A stretch of 64,000 bases of DNA from Adiantum capillus-veneris (Eukaryota; Streptophyta; Polypodiopsida; Polypodiales; Pteridaceae). The notes beneath the pieces are model-generated. The model saw only the letters and a list, made by a program, of their open reading frames with translations, had not been told where the DNA came from and did not search any database. Position numbers and translations under genes: made by a program. Shown here piece after piece: positions 44,656 to 56,475 of this stretch. Each line of letters begins with the position of its first letter. The first letter of the stretch is position 1. The stretch spans positions 38,572,537 through 38,636,536 of the forward strand of contig CM043966.1 in the NCBI GenBank assembly GCA_014529385.2. The letters are read 5' to 3'.

Positions 44656-45510
44656 CTAATTGGGCACTCGTAGAATGGGAGCATTGGTTAAGGTCTTTTT
44701 TAATGACTCATAAGCATGGTCACACTCCGCGGTGCAGGGGAACTCAATAAGAAGCTTGTACAAAGGATGAGCTATCTCGGAAAAGTTTAAAATAAATCGT
44801 CGATAATAATCAACATGGCCCATGAACCTTTGAACTCCTTTATAGTTTGCAGGTGGTGGCAAATCAACAATGGTTTTAATTTTGCTCTCATTTGTGGAAA
44901 TCCCATTTGTGGACACTATATGCCCTAAAATGACTCCATGTTTAACACAAAATTGGCATTTGAAAGAGTTTAATGAGATGCGATACAATCTGCACTTTTC
45001 AAACACTTTGTGTAAACATGATAGATGTTCTTTCCAAGAGGAATAAACACAAAGGTCATCTAATAAAGCTTCACAAAACTCCCTCAAGTATTCTCTAAAA
45101 GTAGTGCTTATTAATCTTTGGAAGGTAGCAGGGGCATTGGTTAAGCCAAAAGCTATAACTTGAAATATGAACACTCAAAATTTGGTTATAAAAGATGTTT
45201 TAGCTTGGTCCTCTAGTGCATTTGTGATTTGATTGTATCCAGAGTACCCATTTAAAAAGCTATAAGCTTCCTTCCTTGCGACTCTTTCAAGCACATGTTA
45301 AGAATATGGCAAGGGCTAATGGTCCCTCCTAGTGGTGGCATTGACCTTCTTGCGATCCACACACACTCTGAGTTTCCCATTATTTTTCAGCACAATAACT
45401 GTTGGAGACACCCATTCTGAGTGCTCAATAGGGTATATGAATTCTCATTTGACAAGCTTTTCAACCTCTTCTTGAACAATCTTTGCATACTTAGGATTCA
45501 TTGGGTAGGG
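44656..45510 (-). pseudogene. Reverse transcriptase of the minus-strand element
   Basis: The open piece 45174-44656 contains FGLTNAPATFQRLI, the catalytic box LLDDLCVYS (Y-x-D-D as LLDD), GVILGHIVSTNGI and VQRFMGHVDYYRRFI. The N-terminal half of RT (IEHSEWVSPTVIVL, RVCVDRKKVNATT, FLNGYSGYNQI) lies in broken frames at about 45500-45180. A run of IN, RNase H and RT in this order from low to high coordinates confirms minus-strand orientation. Confidence 0.85.
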
Positions 45511-47060
45511 CCGTTTCTAGATTGGTTTAGCCATGCCATTCATGGGAATTGTGTGTTGCACTTCGTGGTGGAACACCTTTCATATCATGATATGTCCAAG
45601 AAAATATATCCTTGAATTCCTTGAGAAGTTCTTTAAGTACATACTCCTCAGTCTTTGGAAGATCTTGGGCAATGACAAAAACAGGTTTGGACTCCTCACC
45701 TGGTTATGCTAACTCTATTTCCTTAACTATCACTGAACCATCATAGACTCCATTGCTTCCATCGATAGGTGTTCTTTGGGCCTTTGTATACATAACCTTA
45801 CGTTCCTCTGTGGTGTAGGATTTAAATGATATAGTGTAGGGTTTAAGTTTGTAGGGTCTTGTTGCTCTGTGGACTGTGATATCTCGTCCGCTTCCTTTTA
45901 TTGTTGGAGCTAACTCTCAATTTTGTTGTCTCCTTATGGTACGGCTCAACTTTGGATTCTCTGTAGCCTCTAGCTATGCAATGTCAATGGGTTGTGGACT
46001 ACACCACATAACACTTTGAAGCTATTCATCCCAATTATCTACTAACTTCTGCAAATGAGCATCACATGCCCCTATATAATTAAGCCATTTTGCGGTAGAT
46101 TTCTTTTCATTTATTCTAGCATACACATTTGCTTGATATTGTTGCCTCTTATATCTCTTACTCTTCTTGTCTAATTTTTGATTATGGCCGATCTCCAAGT
46201 GAAGAGTCACTACTTGTGTCTTCTCCTCTCTTGGATAGATTGTCCTCTAGGGTATCTCTGGGCCTTGAATGGTTTGTCCCCACATTTCACCAAGATTTAA
46301 CTCAAATTATTTGTCCTCAGAGTCAATTTCAATTGATGATTTTGACTCCAAATCGTGTGGGCTAGAGTATTTTGAGACGTTACTGGTTCCAATGTCAGTT
46401 AAGCCTCCATCTTGTAGGTCATTAGAAGCTATACACATTGCTCCTATCATATTTAAAGGTACAAGTGGTGGCATTTCATCCCCCTTAGATGTTACCCAGG
46501 TTGTCCCCCTATTTTTCCAAGTGTCTATGGTTGCTGCTAGGTGACCCAACACACATTGTGAGACTCATTCATCCCAGGTAGACCATCCATATAAAGAGAA
46601 TCTTCCCCAACATCAGCGTCCATTTCACACGTGTAATAATACTGCAATGGGGCCGAGTGAATTGTTGTGTCAGATCTATGATCAATCATAAATCTATTGC
46701 CTAGAGGATGTGCCCAACAAGTTACAAGATCTTGACAGAGTCTTGGAACTGCAAGTAGACATGGTTTTTAGACTAGTCATGCAACGTTTTTGCTTCCCTC
46801 ATGAAAGGACGTCCTAAGATCATCTCAGATGGCATAGTGTGCTTGGAAAAATCCATAACAATGAAGGTATGCCTTATTTTGTGTCCAAAGACCTTGATCT
46901 TGAGATCCTCTAGCATTCCAATAAAGTTTAACAATAGTCCCATTGGCCATCTTTACCACTATGTTTGTAGTCCCAAGGTGAGGTCTTCCCATAGTTTCCC
47001 ATCAATTTTTAGTCACAATGCTAACCCCAACGCCACCATCAAGGATTCCCTTCACAATTA
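45511..47060 (-). pseudogene. Degraded gag-pol linker and protease region of the minus-strand element
   Basis: Heavily broken. At about 47050-46880 the minus strand reads GGVGVSIVTKN, then GRPHLGTTNIVVKMANGTIV, which resembles a retropepsin active-site loop (DGGSGVN type) and its flap region. At about 46710-46560 it reads HPLGNRFMIDH and YTCEMDADVGEDSLYMDG. The 46552-46307 frame has no clear domain. Position upstream of RT fits protease. No complete domain remains. Confidence 0.5.
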
Positions 47061-47164
47061 ATCCCGTATGTGGTACACATTTCCAAAAAGAAAATAAAAA
47101 GATATCTTCTGCGATGCTGCTGGCGAGGAACGCGATAAAAAAACAACTTTAAAAAGTTGCTTCT

Positions 47165-47172
47165 CCATGCAT

Positions 47173-47203
<31 letters not shown>

Positions 47204-47218
47204 ATGCGCAGGTGTCCA

Positions 47219-47256
<38 letters not shown>

Positions 47257-47476
47257 ACTCATGCGCAGTTACAAACCAAGCAGGTACCAAGATTCTTCTC
47301 TCCCTTGCTCTCTCTCAGGCCCAGAGTGCGTACACAAAGGTGAGGGAAGCAGTGGAGGGGATGAGCTGCCTCCATCTCTCTCTCTTCCGTGTCGAAAACC
47401 TGTCAAGGAACAATACTTTCATGGGCGCCTGCTTCTCTCTCTCTCTCTCTATGAAAAATGAAGGAGCGATGGAGGA

Positions 47477-47520
<44 letters not shown>
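47165..47520. repeat. Cluster of (CT)n microsatellites
   Basis: CT/CA runs at about 47170-47200, 47223-47253, 47433-47451 and 47481-47517, separated by short unique DNA. A G11 run follows near 47591-47601. Frames through the runs encode Ser/Leu repeats and are not real genes. Confidence 0.9.
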
Positions 47521-47601
47521 ACTGAGGCACACAAAATGATCATATAAGCATCCATTGCTATGTCAATCCTTCGGGGGCTGGAGAGAGGAGGGGGGGGGGG
47601 G

Positions 47602-48673
47602 ATTAGCTCAAGGTCGTCATCTTTGCACAGGTGTAGAGAGACGAGCAGAGGGCAGCAGATAGGGGAAATCGATGAGCGATTGGTGCCTTGGAAAGAATCT
47701 TTTAGCTAATGCATTTTATTTTAGATTGAGCGAGTAGTAGGTAGTAGCTGAAATCCCTTTTGGTAGTGATTGGTATGGTTGCATTGGATTCACCGCCTTC
47801 AAAGTATTGTCCCAACTGGTTAACATGTATTTCAACAACAAAGTTCTCATCTAGGTTGGGTTGTGGATCTAAGTGTTCCTCCTCTATTGGCACCTCCTTA
47901 GCTCCATCCATCTATGAAAATTGTGGTAGCCCGACTTTTAGTTGTCCATTGAGGAAAGCCCGAAGAGCTAAGAATAGCTCGGGGTCTCCATATAGTTTGG
48001 ACATGATGGTGGTTGTAACATATGAAGCCGTGAAATCCATCAATTGGGAAATTTAATGGCACTTTTTGGGCTTCAGCCCCTTGACACGGGGAAGATAGGA
48101 TCTCATTTCTTTGATAGGGTCAGGTAATCCCTATGTAAACATTCTCTTCAACAAGAAAGGATTACGTCTACTTTCCCATGACTTAAAGTCACTTTCTTCT
48201 TGGATGACACTAGGTATGGCTAGTGGTCTTTGGTGTTTGTGTGAGGTTGACTTTGCATAGGGAACACTCTGTCAATAATCTAGATCTACCTAGGTGCTGG
48301 CTCTAGATCCCTTTGGGTCTCTTCTACCAAACCCATTAATTGCTTGACTCGTTCAATCTCCTCTGTAGGGTTTGGGTAAGTTCCTATCTTCTTCTTAGGT
48401 CTTGGCCATTGTGTCTCATGACAATCTTCCTTGTTTGTTTCTTTCCTAGTGGTTGTTTTGATCTCCATGGTTTCACTTGAATCAAAATTTTCTTTAGCGT
48501 CATTCATATATGCGAGGTCGTCACTAATCCCTATTTTGGTGTTTGAAATGGGATCTAACTTTGCTACCTTTTGCGATCTCTTCCTTCGTGTTTTCTTCTT
48601 CCTCTAGGATTGGGAAATTGATGATGTGTCTCTTTTTTCAAAATTTTAATTTTGGTTTTGGAGCATCGATCGT
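47602..48673 (-). pseudogene. Gag tail remnants of the minus-strand element
   Basis: Short acidic minus-strand frames (47911-47702; 48507-48286 with KEDCHETQWPRPKKK) lack clear domains. By position they belong to the gag/linker of the Tat/Athila-like element whose gag proper continues at 60217-58481, beyond the inserted element at 48674-58480. Confidence 0.4.
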
Positions 48674-50678
48674 TGTCGAGAAATTTGCGGTCTTGCCAGG
48701 AAAGCACGGTGCTTATGGCTATGAGAGTTTGTGAGAGAACTCAACAAAAACTATATGAAGGAGTTAAACCATAGATGCCATGAAGACTAGTGTTTGGAAA
48801 GAAGTGCAATCAAAGAAGACTCACTCTTTCTCTCTTGCACTCACACACACAAAGAAAGAACACAAAAGAGAATGTCAAAACAATACGAAAATGAAAACAT
48901 CAAGGATATGGTCATATCGTATCATGGGTAATATGAAAGGGTTAACAGATGAGTTAATGGCATTCAATCTTGGTTGGCCAAATAGGCTACGAATTGTTCT
49001 TTGGAATTGTAGTTTTGTGCTTACCATAATATATATATTTTGTCTAGTGATTAGGATTAATTGTGTGTACAAATCCTCTTGGTTCATAGCAAGATAACTA
49101 CGCTTACGTCAAAAGAAAAGTTATAGTCTATGAGAGGTAGTATGATGGGATCCGGTGATAGAAGTATTTCTTTAATTTTTTCTGGGCCAAAGAGAAACAC
49201 TATACGTTGTTGAAAGTGTATTTTACGGCTAATCCATACGTTAATTCTAATAGATCGTACAGAGTGAAAGCGATAGAAATGATCATCATGTTGGTTATTC
49301 ATCTAGGATAGTATGTGAGAAATGTAGATATGAGAGAGGTGAAGAGATGAGAAGTTTCCCTCCCAAGCCCTATTCTTGCCCGTAGGCAATAAGGATACTA
49401 CGGGGAGAGATGTACCTGTAGAAAAGAGAACCTAGAATTTGCAGAGAGGATGAATTACTAAGAATGAGAGAGATAGGTTTTCTTAAGGAGATGAGATTAG
49501 ATACATATATATATGTTGGATTAGAGATGAAAAAGAAAACAACAAGAAATCAAGAAAACATCAATGTAGAACACATCTTACTTGACAAACCCTTAGGCAC
49601 CATTATTGATGGAGAGAGAAGAAGAGTGGATAATTGCACTTTGATTGATACATCAAGTGCAAGACCTTCTTTGATTAGAGTTGATCTTCCAAGGTTAGCT
49701 TGTTGCAAGAATGGCTAGTCTCCCTCTAGGAGAAAGTGTAGGCTTGGGCTTATGTTAATGGCTAAGTACAATTAGGCATTACTACTCACTCCCTCAAGAA
49801 TTCCTCTCATCAATGGCTTGAATGCTTGAGTTAATTTTCAAGGAAGAAGAGGTCCCCTTTTATAGGTGAAGGGAACCCCCAAGGGTTTACACAAGAAGAG
49901 AGGAGCCAGTGTGAATAGGAATTGGAAAAGTTGGAAATGAGCTGTCCCTGCATGATGTGGGCAGACTGGGTTCCAGTATTTTGATCATATCTCCTCAACT
50001 CTGGCTCCAAATAAAAAAGTAAAAATATGGGAAGAAACTTCAGCTCATTAGCTACGATTTTCATTTGAAAATCATTTTCCAATTTGGATTGGAACCTTGT
50101 GTAAAAAATTCATCAAAATAGGATCCATTTTTGGCAGCAAAAGTCTTCCCGTGGTCCCCTTAGCCTAGACTTTCATTTAATTCCAAAGGACACCTCATGC
50201 CATATGAAAGCATGACATTGCTCCTTGACAAAGTTTTGTAATCATGCTTGCAATAATGCATTAAAATAAGTGTATCTTTGAAATCATGCCACCTAGTGTC
50301 CCCCTAGGATTTGATTCCCTCCTAGTAGCTATTTAAAAATAAATATAAGAAAAATATAAAAAATACATAGAATAAAAATATATTGGAGTTTACCGTAGAT
50401 ATAGGATCTAGCTAGGGTGTGAGATGATAATGAGATAGTAGAAATAAAGAATCAATGCTTTTTGCCCCAAGTTAAAGAGGCGGAGCTATTGAGATTTTCC
50501 CATAGTATTTTCTGATGGTAAAGTAAGGATAGGTTACCCTTGAGAAAAATAATAGGATGAGATAGAAGGCTTATTATTATACTTAAATATGCATATGTAC
50601 ATTATAGGAAAGATGATTATGTATCTAAAAAGTTACAAGATAGATCTTGTAGCATGCGTTCCCACTATGTATGTGTCA
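48674..50678 (-). mobile_element. 3' LTR (left copy) of the inner minus-strand Ty3/gypsy element
   Basis: It begins TGTCGAGAAATTTGCGG and ends GTGTCA, 2005 bp. Matches 56476-58480 almost base for base at the same length, with scattered substitutions only. In element orientation it runs TGACAC...CTCGACA. The last codons of pol run 14 bp into it. Short ORFs inside it occur in both copies and are not considered genes. Confidence 0.95.
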
Positions 50679-53600
50679 AAGCAATGGGAATCTTTACTTC
50701 TGTACCATCTAGTTCAGACAAGCTGTAAGTAGCATTTTCATGCACATGCTTTACAATATACGATCCAAACCATCTTTTTGAAAACTTCCGCATGACTGTG
50801 TGCTGGTTATCAAGGCTACTATCATACACCAAAACCCAGTCACCTTTGTCAATTGCTTTGCTCCTGAGTTGATGTCGCTTATCAAAGTATTCCTTGTTTT
50901 TCAAGTTTGCATTTTTGAGTCTTTCTTTTGCAGCTTCAATGTCTCTAGGTCTTCTCTCTAGTTGCCTTATACGCAGAGCAAGGAGATCTTCCCTGCTAAG
51001 CCCCTCTTGCCAAGGTAGTACATTCCATGTGGGAATTGTATCTTCAATCGACATCACTGGCTTTTGACCATACATTAGATCCGCAGGCATGTAGCCAGTT
51101 ACTGAGCTATGTGTTGTACGATCAGCCCATAAAGCATATGGTAATAGTTTTGGCCACTCACCAACTCTTCCTTCGCAAGCCTTGGCTAAAGCTTTGATGA
51201 TAGGAGGATGCCCTATTTCACTCTTTCCATTGCCTTCAGGGTTGTAAGCTGTAGTAAGAGAAAGCTTGATTCCTAATCTAGAAAAGAACTCCCTTGCTTC
51301 TTCGGCATCCAGTTCACCTCTATCTGCAGTGATTTTTCCCACACAACCATAACGGCAAATCACCTCATCAAGAAGGAATTTGCACATAGCTTCTGTGGTT
51401 TTAGCTCTTAATGCTCTTCCTTCAACCTGGTTAGTTAGGTCCTCTTGTGAAAGAACCAAGTATCTCATCTGCCAGAGTCCTAGAGGCATTGTGACTAGAT
51501 CCACAACCCATTTATAGTGTATGGCTAGTGGATATATAGGGTGCAATCCATCACGATGTCGAACATTTGAATACACTTGACAAGTTACACATGTCTCTAC
51601 AAACTGAGATACATCTTTATACATACCCTTCCACCAATATTTTTCTTTCAACTTGGAGAAGGTTGCCCATACACCCCTGTGTCCAGCCCATAGACTCTCA
51701 TGAAACTCTTGCATGAGCTTTACTTGAGTCTCTTTTTTACATATAACCCTTTGTGGTGTAGCACCCTTTTGTTTAAGATGCTTCCACAAGTAACCATCCC
51801 TCAAAAAGTACCCATATGCTTTCCTGCGTATCCTCTTGAATTCTTGTTCAGACCAATCATCCTGTTTTGTTAGAGTACTCAAGTAGCTTCCAATAAGAAT
51901 CCAATCACCTTCATAAAGCTCTTTCAAGAATGATTCAAGTAGATTAGTCATGCAAACATTGTTACCTTTGACATGAGAGATAGAATAGAACTTTGTGCCT
52001 ACATCATCTCCCTCGTCAATCATTTGTGACTCATCTTCATACCTTGCCCTTGATAGCATATCTGCCATTGTATTGTCTTTACCTGCAATGTGCTTAAACT
52101 CAGGATTTAAGGACTTAATGTAGGCAATCCACCGCAACATAGCAATGTCTGGAGTTGAGCAGCTTGTAATCATCCCAAGAAGTGGTAGACAATCTGTTTC
52201 TACAACCACACATGCACCAATTAGGTACTCTTTCCCACTTTTCAAGGCTGTAACCATACCCCATAACTCTCTCTTTATCTGTGTATAGTTTCTTTGGCGA
52301 GCACTTAGCACCTTTGCTCCAAATCTTATCACATACCTGTGTCCTTCTTTTTCATCTTGCCCTATTGCCCATCCAATCCCTGTAGGACTGGTGTCTATTG
52401 TCACAATTACTGGCCTTTGACACTCATAGTCTACCTTTCTCAAAGTTGTTGCTGACTGGAGCAACTCCTTTAGCTTTTTCATGGATTTTACATGTGCTTT
52501 TGTCCATTTAAACTTCTGATTCTTTCTAAGCAGCTGATAAAGAGGATCAGGTACATGTGCATAATGTGGAATCCAAATAACATAGAAGACACATGCTCCC
52601 AGAAACCTTCTAACCTCAGTGATGCTAGTGCACGTTTCTTTCATTCTTTGGATGGCATCTACCTTTGTTGGACAAGGTTTCCTACCATATGGCCTACACA
52701 TGTGCCCCACAATAAGCACTTCATTGACAACAAACATAGAGTTTTTCCCTGACAATGTAAGATTCACTTCTTCCAACCTAGACAAAATTTTATCACAATC
52801 ATTTATGTGATTTACCACAAACCTGTGACATCCCTTGAGATCCAAAGCTTCATCTTTGTCACTTTCTTGACATCCTTTGATAGGAAAATCATCAATGAAA
52901 GGCATTGTGATTTGAGGAATAAAGTCACGTAAGACCTTATTCATCCCATTCATCATATGTACAAACGAGTTGGTTGCTCCCTGTGGCAAGGTACACATCC
53001 TTACCAAACCCAAAGGTGTCCTCATGGTTGTCAAGTCTCTGCTTTTGATTGCAAGCTGAAATTGATCATACCCTGAGTAGAGATCCCCCATTGAGTAGAT
53101 TGCCCTCCCTGCAAATGCCTCTGGAAACTCATCCACAATTGGACTTGTACCTACATTTCTAATTGTCACCTTGTTCACTGGTTGCATATCTTGGATGAAG
53201 CGTAGAGAACCATTCTTCTTTAGAACTGTGAACCACCTGTTTGAGTATGGAGCACAAGAAGGCTCCAAGATTCCCATTTTGATTTTCTCATTCAGTAGCT
53301 CTACTAACTTTGGCAAATGAGCCTTTGGAACCGGAATAGGCCGCAGATTCCAAGGCACATGAGGTATTGTGAAAATTACTATAGGAGCTACAATAGAAGG
53401 ATCAACACATCCTATCTCATGTGGCTCAAATGCAAAAGCCTTACCATGATTTGAAAGCATTTCTTTGAAGCACTTCGTCTCCTCCTGTGTTAGAAACTCC
53501 TTGCGACCAATCTGCAAGTCTTGGAAAGACTCCTTTGTGAAGGTATGTCTAATCTTTTTCGGATTCCTCAAACTTGGTTGTAAAGAAGCCTGCTCAATCT

Positions 53601-53991
53601 TTTCCCTGTTGTTGGGTGGTAAAGGTGAAGCTACTGGTTTCACCTTCTTTGCTACCCTCTTGTATTTAGTTTCAACATGGACTTCTGGGCCAACTGTTTG
53701 GATTTCTTTAAAGGCTTCTATTACTTGATACATTTCCATAGAGCAAACTTCCACAACTTCATTTTCAAGATGCAAATTAGACCCCATTATAGCATCAAGC
53801 TCACCCATAGTATCTATAAAAGAAACTTGTTCACACAAACCCAAAACATTTTCAGTAGGCTCTAGCAACCCACTCATTTTCATGCCTATTTGTACATGAT
53901 GCACATATTGCCTCTTACATCTCTTCAAATCTTCAAGTTTTGTAAAACATACTGATCCATTCTTTGTTACCAAGGAGCTCGTTGAAAACAC
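50665..53991 (-). CDS. Pol polyprotein (RT, RNase H, integrase) of the inner Ty3/gypsy element
   Basis: An uninterrupted frame of 1108 codons, by far the best-preserved mobile-element gene here. RT: LRFIQDMQPVNKVTIRNVG, YSMGDLYSGYDQFQLAI, TPLGLVRMCTLPQGATNSF and the catalytic box FIDDFPIKG. RNase H: TIDTSPTGIGWAIGQ, KRELWGMVTALKSGKEYL, ETDCLPLL and KDNTMADMLSRA. Integrase: HESLWAGHRGVWATF and CVTCQ (zinc site), VVDLVTMP, TADRGELDA and GNGKSEIGH, giving D, D and E. The C-terminus has RWFGSYIVKHV and no clear chromodomain. RT of this wording is found in elements of early-diverging land plants and fungi (from memory). The N-terminal 130 residues are a linker. No start codon context was used; translation probably continues from gag by frameshift or readthrough. 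Confidence 0.92.
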   Translation of the reverse strand: MFSTSSLVTKNGSVCFTKLEDLKRCKRQYVHHVQIGMKMSGLLEPTENVLGLCEQVSFIDTMGELDAIMGSNLHLENEVVEVCSMEMYQVIEAFKEIQTVGPEVHVETKYKRVAKKVKPVASPLPPNNREKIEQASLQPSLRNPKKIRHTFTKESFQDLQIGRKEFLTQEETKCFKEMLSNHGKAFAFEPHEIGCVDPSIVAPIVIFTIPHVPWNLRPIPVPKAHLPKLVELLNEKIKMGILEPSCAPYSNRWFTVLKKNGSLRFIQDMQPVNKVTIRNVGTSPIVDEFPEAFAGRAIYSMGDLYSGYDQFQLAIKSRDLTTMRTPLGLVRMCTLPQGATNSFVHMMNGMNKVLRDFIPQITMPFIDDFPIKGCQESDKDEALDLKGCHRFVVNHINDCDKILSRLEEVNLTLSGKNSMFVVNEVLIVGHMCRPYGRKPCPTKVDAIQRMKETCTSITEVRRFLGACVFYVIWIPHYAHVPDPLYQLLRKNQKFKWTKAHVKSMKKLKELLQSATTLRKVDYECQRPVIVTIDTSPTGIGWAIGQDEKEGHRYVIRFGAKVLSARQRNYTQIKRELWGMVTALKSGKEYLIGACVVVETDCLPLLGMITSCSTPDIAMLRWIAYIKSLNPEFKHIAGKDNTMADMLSRARYEDESQMIDEGDDVGTKFYSISHVKGNNVCMTNLLESFLKELYEGDWILIGSYLSTLTKQDDWSEQEFKRIRRKAYGYFLRDGYLWKHLKQKGATPQRVICKKETQVKLMQEFHESLWAGHRGVWATFSKLKEKYWWKGMYKDVSQFVETCVTCQVYSNVRHRDGLHPIYPLAIHYKWVVDLVTMPLGLWQMRYLVLSQEDLTNQVEGRALRAKTTEAMCKFLLDEVICRYGCVGKITADRGELDAEEAREFFSRLGIKLSLTTAYNPEGNGKSEIGHPPIIKALAKACEGRVGEWPKLLPYALWADRTTHSSVTGYMPADLMYGQKPVMSIEDTIPTWNVLPWQEGLSREDLLALRIRQLERRPRDIEAAKERLKNANLKNKEYFDKRHQLRSKAIDKGDWVLVYDSSLDNQHTVMRKFSKRWFGSYIVKHVHENATYSLSELDGTEVKIPIALTHT

Positions 53992-54303
53992 TTCACCTAT
54001 TTTTGGATTAGGCGAGACCCTTTTTCTTTTTGTACCACTGCAATCCCGCTTTACAATGGTACTTGGCCAAAACCCATCATTTCTCTATGATCATGAAACT
54101 CTTTGCTCACCTTTGGTAGAGGATGTTCTCTGAGGTTGTCATGATTTCTTTCATCGTTCACACAAACTGTGAGGAATTGGACAACTCGTTTACCATTTGC
54201 TACGTATCCTAGCATATGCTGAACCATCATCCATTACCTTTGTTTCCATTCGAACTCCCACAATGTAGGGCTGTCCAAGGATGAGATGATATGAAGATGT
54301 ATC

Positions 54304-55419
54304 CTATACAAAGAAGTTTTGGTCAATCTTTACATCACCTATTGTTAGCTTCACACCTGGACATGCTGCATACAATTCACCGGATGAATTGTTTGCCACT
54401 TTTACCATCCAGCCATGATCTGTGTCCATCGGCCGTTTGCACTTGTTGTAGAGACTCTTTGACATTATGTTTATTTCTGAACCATGGTCAATCAAGGCAA
54501 CAAATGGCTCTTCAAGATCACCTACCTTGACCAAAGTTTCTGTAGTAGCCCTTGCCCAATGACTTCGTGAATAGTAACTCCTAGGAATATGTTCAACTTG
54601 TTCATCATCATTTGAGAAATGCACTTGCTTCACTCTCCCACTAGATTGGTAGCATCCTACCACAGCTCCATCATTCTCCTTATTTTGCAGTTTCATCCCT
54701 TGTGTCTTTGAGGTTTCCCCTTCAACCTGTGGATGAGAAACTTCAGCAAGTGTTTGCCTCTTCCTCTTGATGATGTCAATGATCTCCTCATGGAATTCAC
54801 GCTTTGCAATGCCAAGAACTTCTCCCAGAGTAAACTCAATCTTGCTATTCAAGATCCTTTCCTCCAAAAATTTCTTTAAATCTGTAGCAACCTCAATATC
54901 AGATTGTAGTTTATAAGTTGGGCCTTTTGTCTTACCTTTCGTTGGCTCTTTCTTCTTTCCTGTTGTAGACTCCTCCATGAGTACTTCAGGTGGAGATGCT
55001 CCTTGTGTTGAGGGTGTTTGAGAAGGCATTGAGTCGCTTCTTCCCCCACTTCTAGAAGCTCTTTTTGATGGTCCTTCATCAGCATTCTCACGTCTGCGCT
55101 TCTCTTCTACAATTGCCTCATTTTGTTGGCATTTTGTAATGTAGGCATGCACTGACAATGAGTCCACTGGATCATTCCATCCTGTTTCTAGACGTATGCA
55201 ATCACCTGCTTCATGTAGAATCTCTTTTGTAAGCTTTCCCTTTTTAGCTAATTGCATGACATTTGGCCAAATTTGACCATGATGGTCAATCACCTCTTCA
55301 TCACAAAAATGCTCAATTTTTACTCCATAAGTAGCTGCCTCAACTGAAGAGCTAGCACGGTTAGTTGCCATATCTTCAACTAAGGTTTGCATTCCCCCCT
55401 TCCCAAAGTTAGTTCTCAA
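54304..55419 (-). CDS. Gag-pol linker and retropepsin ORF of the inner element
   Basis: 371 codons. Residues 1-110 have no recognised domain. Residues about 110-180 are a Lys/Ser/Thr-rich linker with a basic start. The end is a retropepsin: VALIDHGSEINIMSKSLY, where the usual D-T/S-G active site reads D-H-G, followed by a flap-like WMVKVANNSSGEL and GVKLTIGDVKIDQNFFV. DHG instead of DTG is unusual and could reduce activity or be natural to the family. Between 54300 and 53992 the frame carries several stops, so linkage to pol is broken in this copy. Confidence 0.8.
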   Translation of the reverse strand: MRTNFGKGGMQTLVEDMATNRASSSVEAATYGVKIEHFCDEEVIDHHGQIWPNVMQLAKKGKLTKEILHEAGDCIRLETGWNDPVDSLSVHAYITKCQQNEAIVEEKRRRENADEGPSKRASRSGGRSDSMPSQTPSTQGASPPEVLMEESTTGKKKEPTKGKTKGPTYKLQSDIEVATDLKKFLEERILNSKIEFTLGEVLGIAKREFHEEIIDIIKRKRQTLAEVSHPQVEGETSKTQGMKLQNKENDGAVVGCYQSSGRVKQVHFSNDDEQVEHIPRSYYSRSHWARATTETLVKVGDLEEPFVALIDHGSEINIMSKSLYNKCKRPMDTDHGWMVKVANNSSGELYAACPGVKLTIGDVKIDQNFFV

Positions 55420-55437
55420 AGGTAGACCTGTCTCTCT

Positions 55438-56442
55438 TTAGTGGATTTTACCATCCTGAAAAAAGACAACATCTTTTGACAAAGAATCACTAAAATCATC
55501 ACAATCCCTTCTTACATGGTCTGTACTATCACACGAAATACATCTATTAACAAACACTTCTTTGGGCTGTTGTCTTTGCCTAGGAAGTGGCCCTGATGGT
55601 TGGCCATTTTCTTCAAGCTTTGCAAGCTTCACCTTCAAGTCACGGATTCCCTTCACAAGCTCATCTAGCATGGACTCATCAAACTTAGGAGCGATAAAAG
55701 TAGGCTTTACCATTTTGTCAGAAGTTGAGGTGGAAGGACTTGTAGTGTTTACTACCATCTTGTCCCTTCTTCTTTGTCGTTTGGCAAGCAGTGAGACAGC
55801 ACCTTCAACCTCATTCCAGTCGGTCTTTAGTCGTTGCTCAGCATCTTTATCTTCAAGAAGAAGCTCCAAATTTTCTTGAAACTCTTTACCTGCAGCTTGT
55901 AAGAAAAGATCTGTCTTCTCTGCATCTAGTGTGGTCCTTTCTGTCCTTGTGAGTTGTGCATAGCGCCGCTCAAATTCCCTAAGTAGCTCTGTTATTGATA
56001 GTCCTTGCTTTGGCTTGACTACCCATTCTAAGAATGTCCTTTTGGTCACTCTCTCAGAGTCCTCCATGAAATATTCCTCCTTTAAAGCTACTTTGAGTTC
56101 TTCCCAATTTCTCACATGCCCATCTTTAATTTCCCTAACATGTTCTCTGATTTCTGGAGCAACAACTAGCTCAAAGCTTTGAATCATCTCACCTTCTGAC
56201 ACGCGATGCAGCTCCATCTCCTTCACATACTCGCGTAAGTACTTGGTTACATCTTTTCCATTGAATTGATCCATTCTGTTGACGACCGCTTGTATGGCCT
56301 TCGTTGCTGAAATCTCCCTTCTTTCAGTGGCATATTGTTGTTGCATGAACATTGCAAATGCTGGAAACATTTGCATTGTTGTTGGGTCAAAATGCATACC
56401 CTGTTGCTCAACATGATCACCCATGGTTACCCACAAACTCAC
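55438..56442 (-). CDS. Gag of the inner Ty3/gypsy element
   Basis: An intact frame of 334 codons starting MSLWVTMGDHVEQQG just after the primer-binding site. The capsid region (about 60-220) is helical and charged, with QFNGKDVTKYLREYVKEMEL and FLEWVVKPKQGLSITELLREF, as in gag domains of Ty3 elements. A zinc knuckle near residue 303 (CISCDSTDHVRRDC) fits C-x2-C-x4-H-x4-C. Its stop at 55438 is 18 bp from the next ORF, which lies in another frame. Confidence 0.9.
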   Translation of the reverse strand: MSLWVTMGDHVEQQGMHFDPTTMQMFPAFAMFMQQQYATERREISATKAIQAVVNRMDQFNGKDVTKYLREYVKEMELHRVSEGEMIQSFELVVAPEIREHVREIKDGHVRNWEELKVALKEEYFMEDSERVTKRTFLEWVVKPKQGLSITELLREFERRYAQLTRTERTTLDAEKTDLFLQAAGKEFQENLELLLEDKDAEQRLKTDWNEVEGAVSLLAKRQRRRDKMVVNTTSPSTSTSDKMVKPTFIAPKFDESMLDELVKGIRDLKVKLAKLEENGQPSGPLPRQRQQPKEVFVNRCISCDSTDHVRRDCDDFSDSLSKDVVFFQDGKIH

Positions 56443-56451
56443 CCTAGCAGT

Positions 56452-56469
56452 TTCGCGTCGGGTTCACCA
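56452..56469 (-). promoter_or_regulatory. Primer-binding site of the inner element
   Basis: On the minus strand TGGTGAACCCGACGCGAA starts six bases after the 5' LTR end. TGG at the start fits pairing with the CCA end of a tRNA. I could not name the tRNA with confidence. Confidence 0.6.
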
Positions 56470-56475
56470 AAAATA

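Noticed and set aside
48780-50082. Several 70-105 codon ORFs, repeated at 56582-57884
   Set aside because: They lie inside the two LTR copies on both strands and have no domain; duplication is explained by the LTRs.
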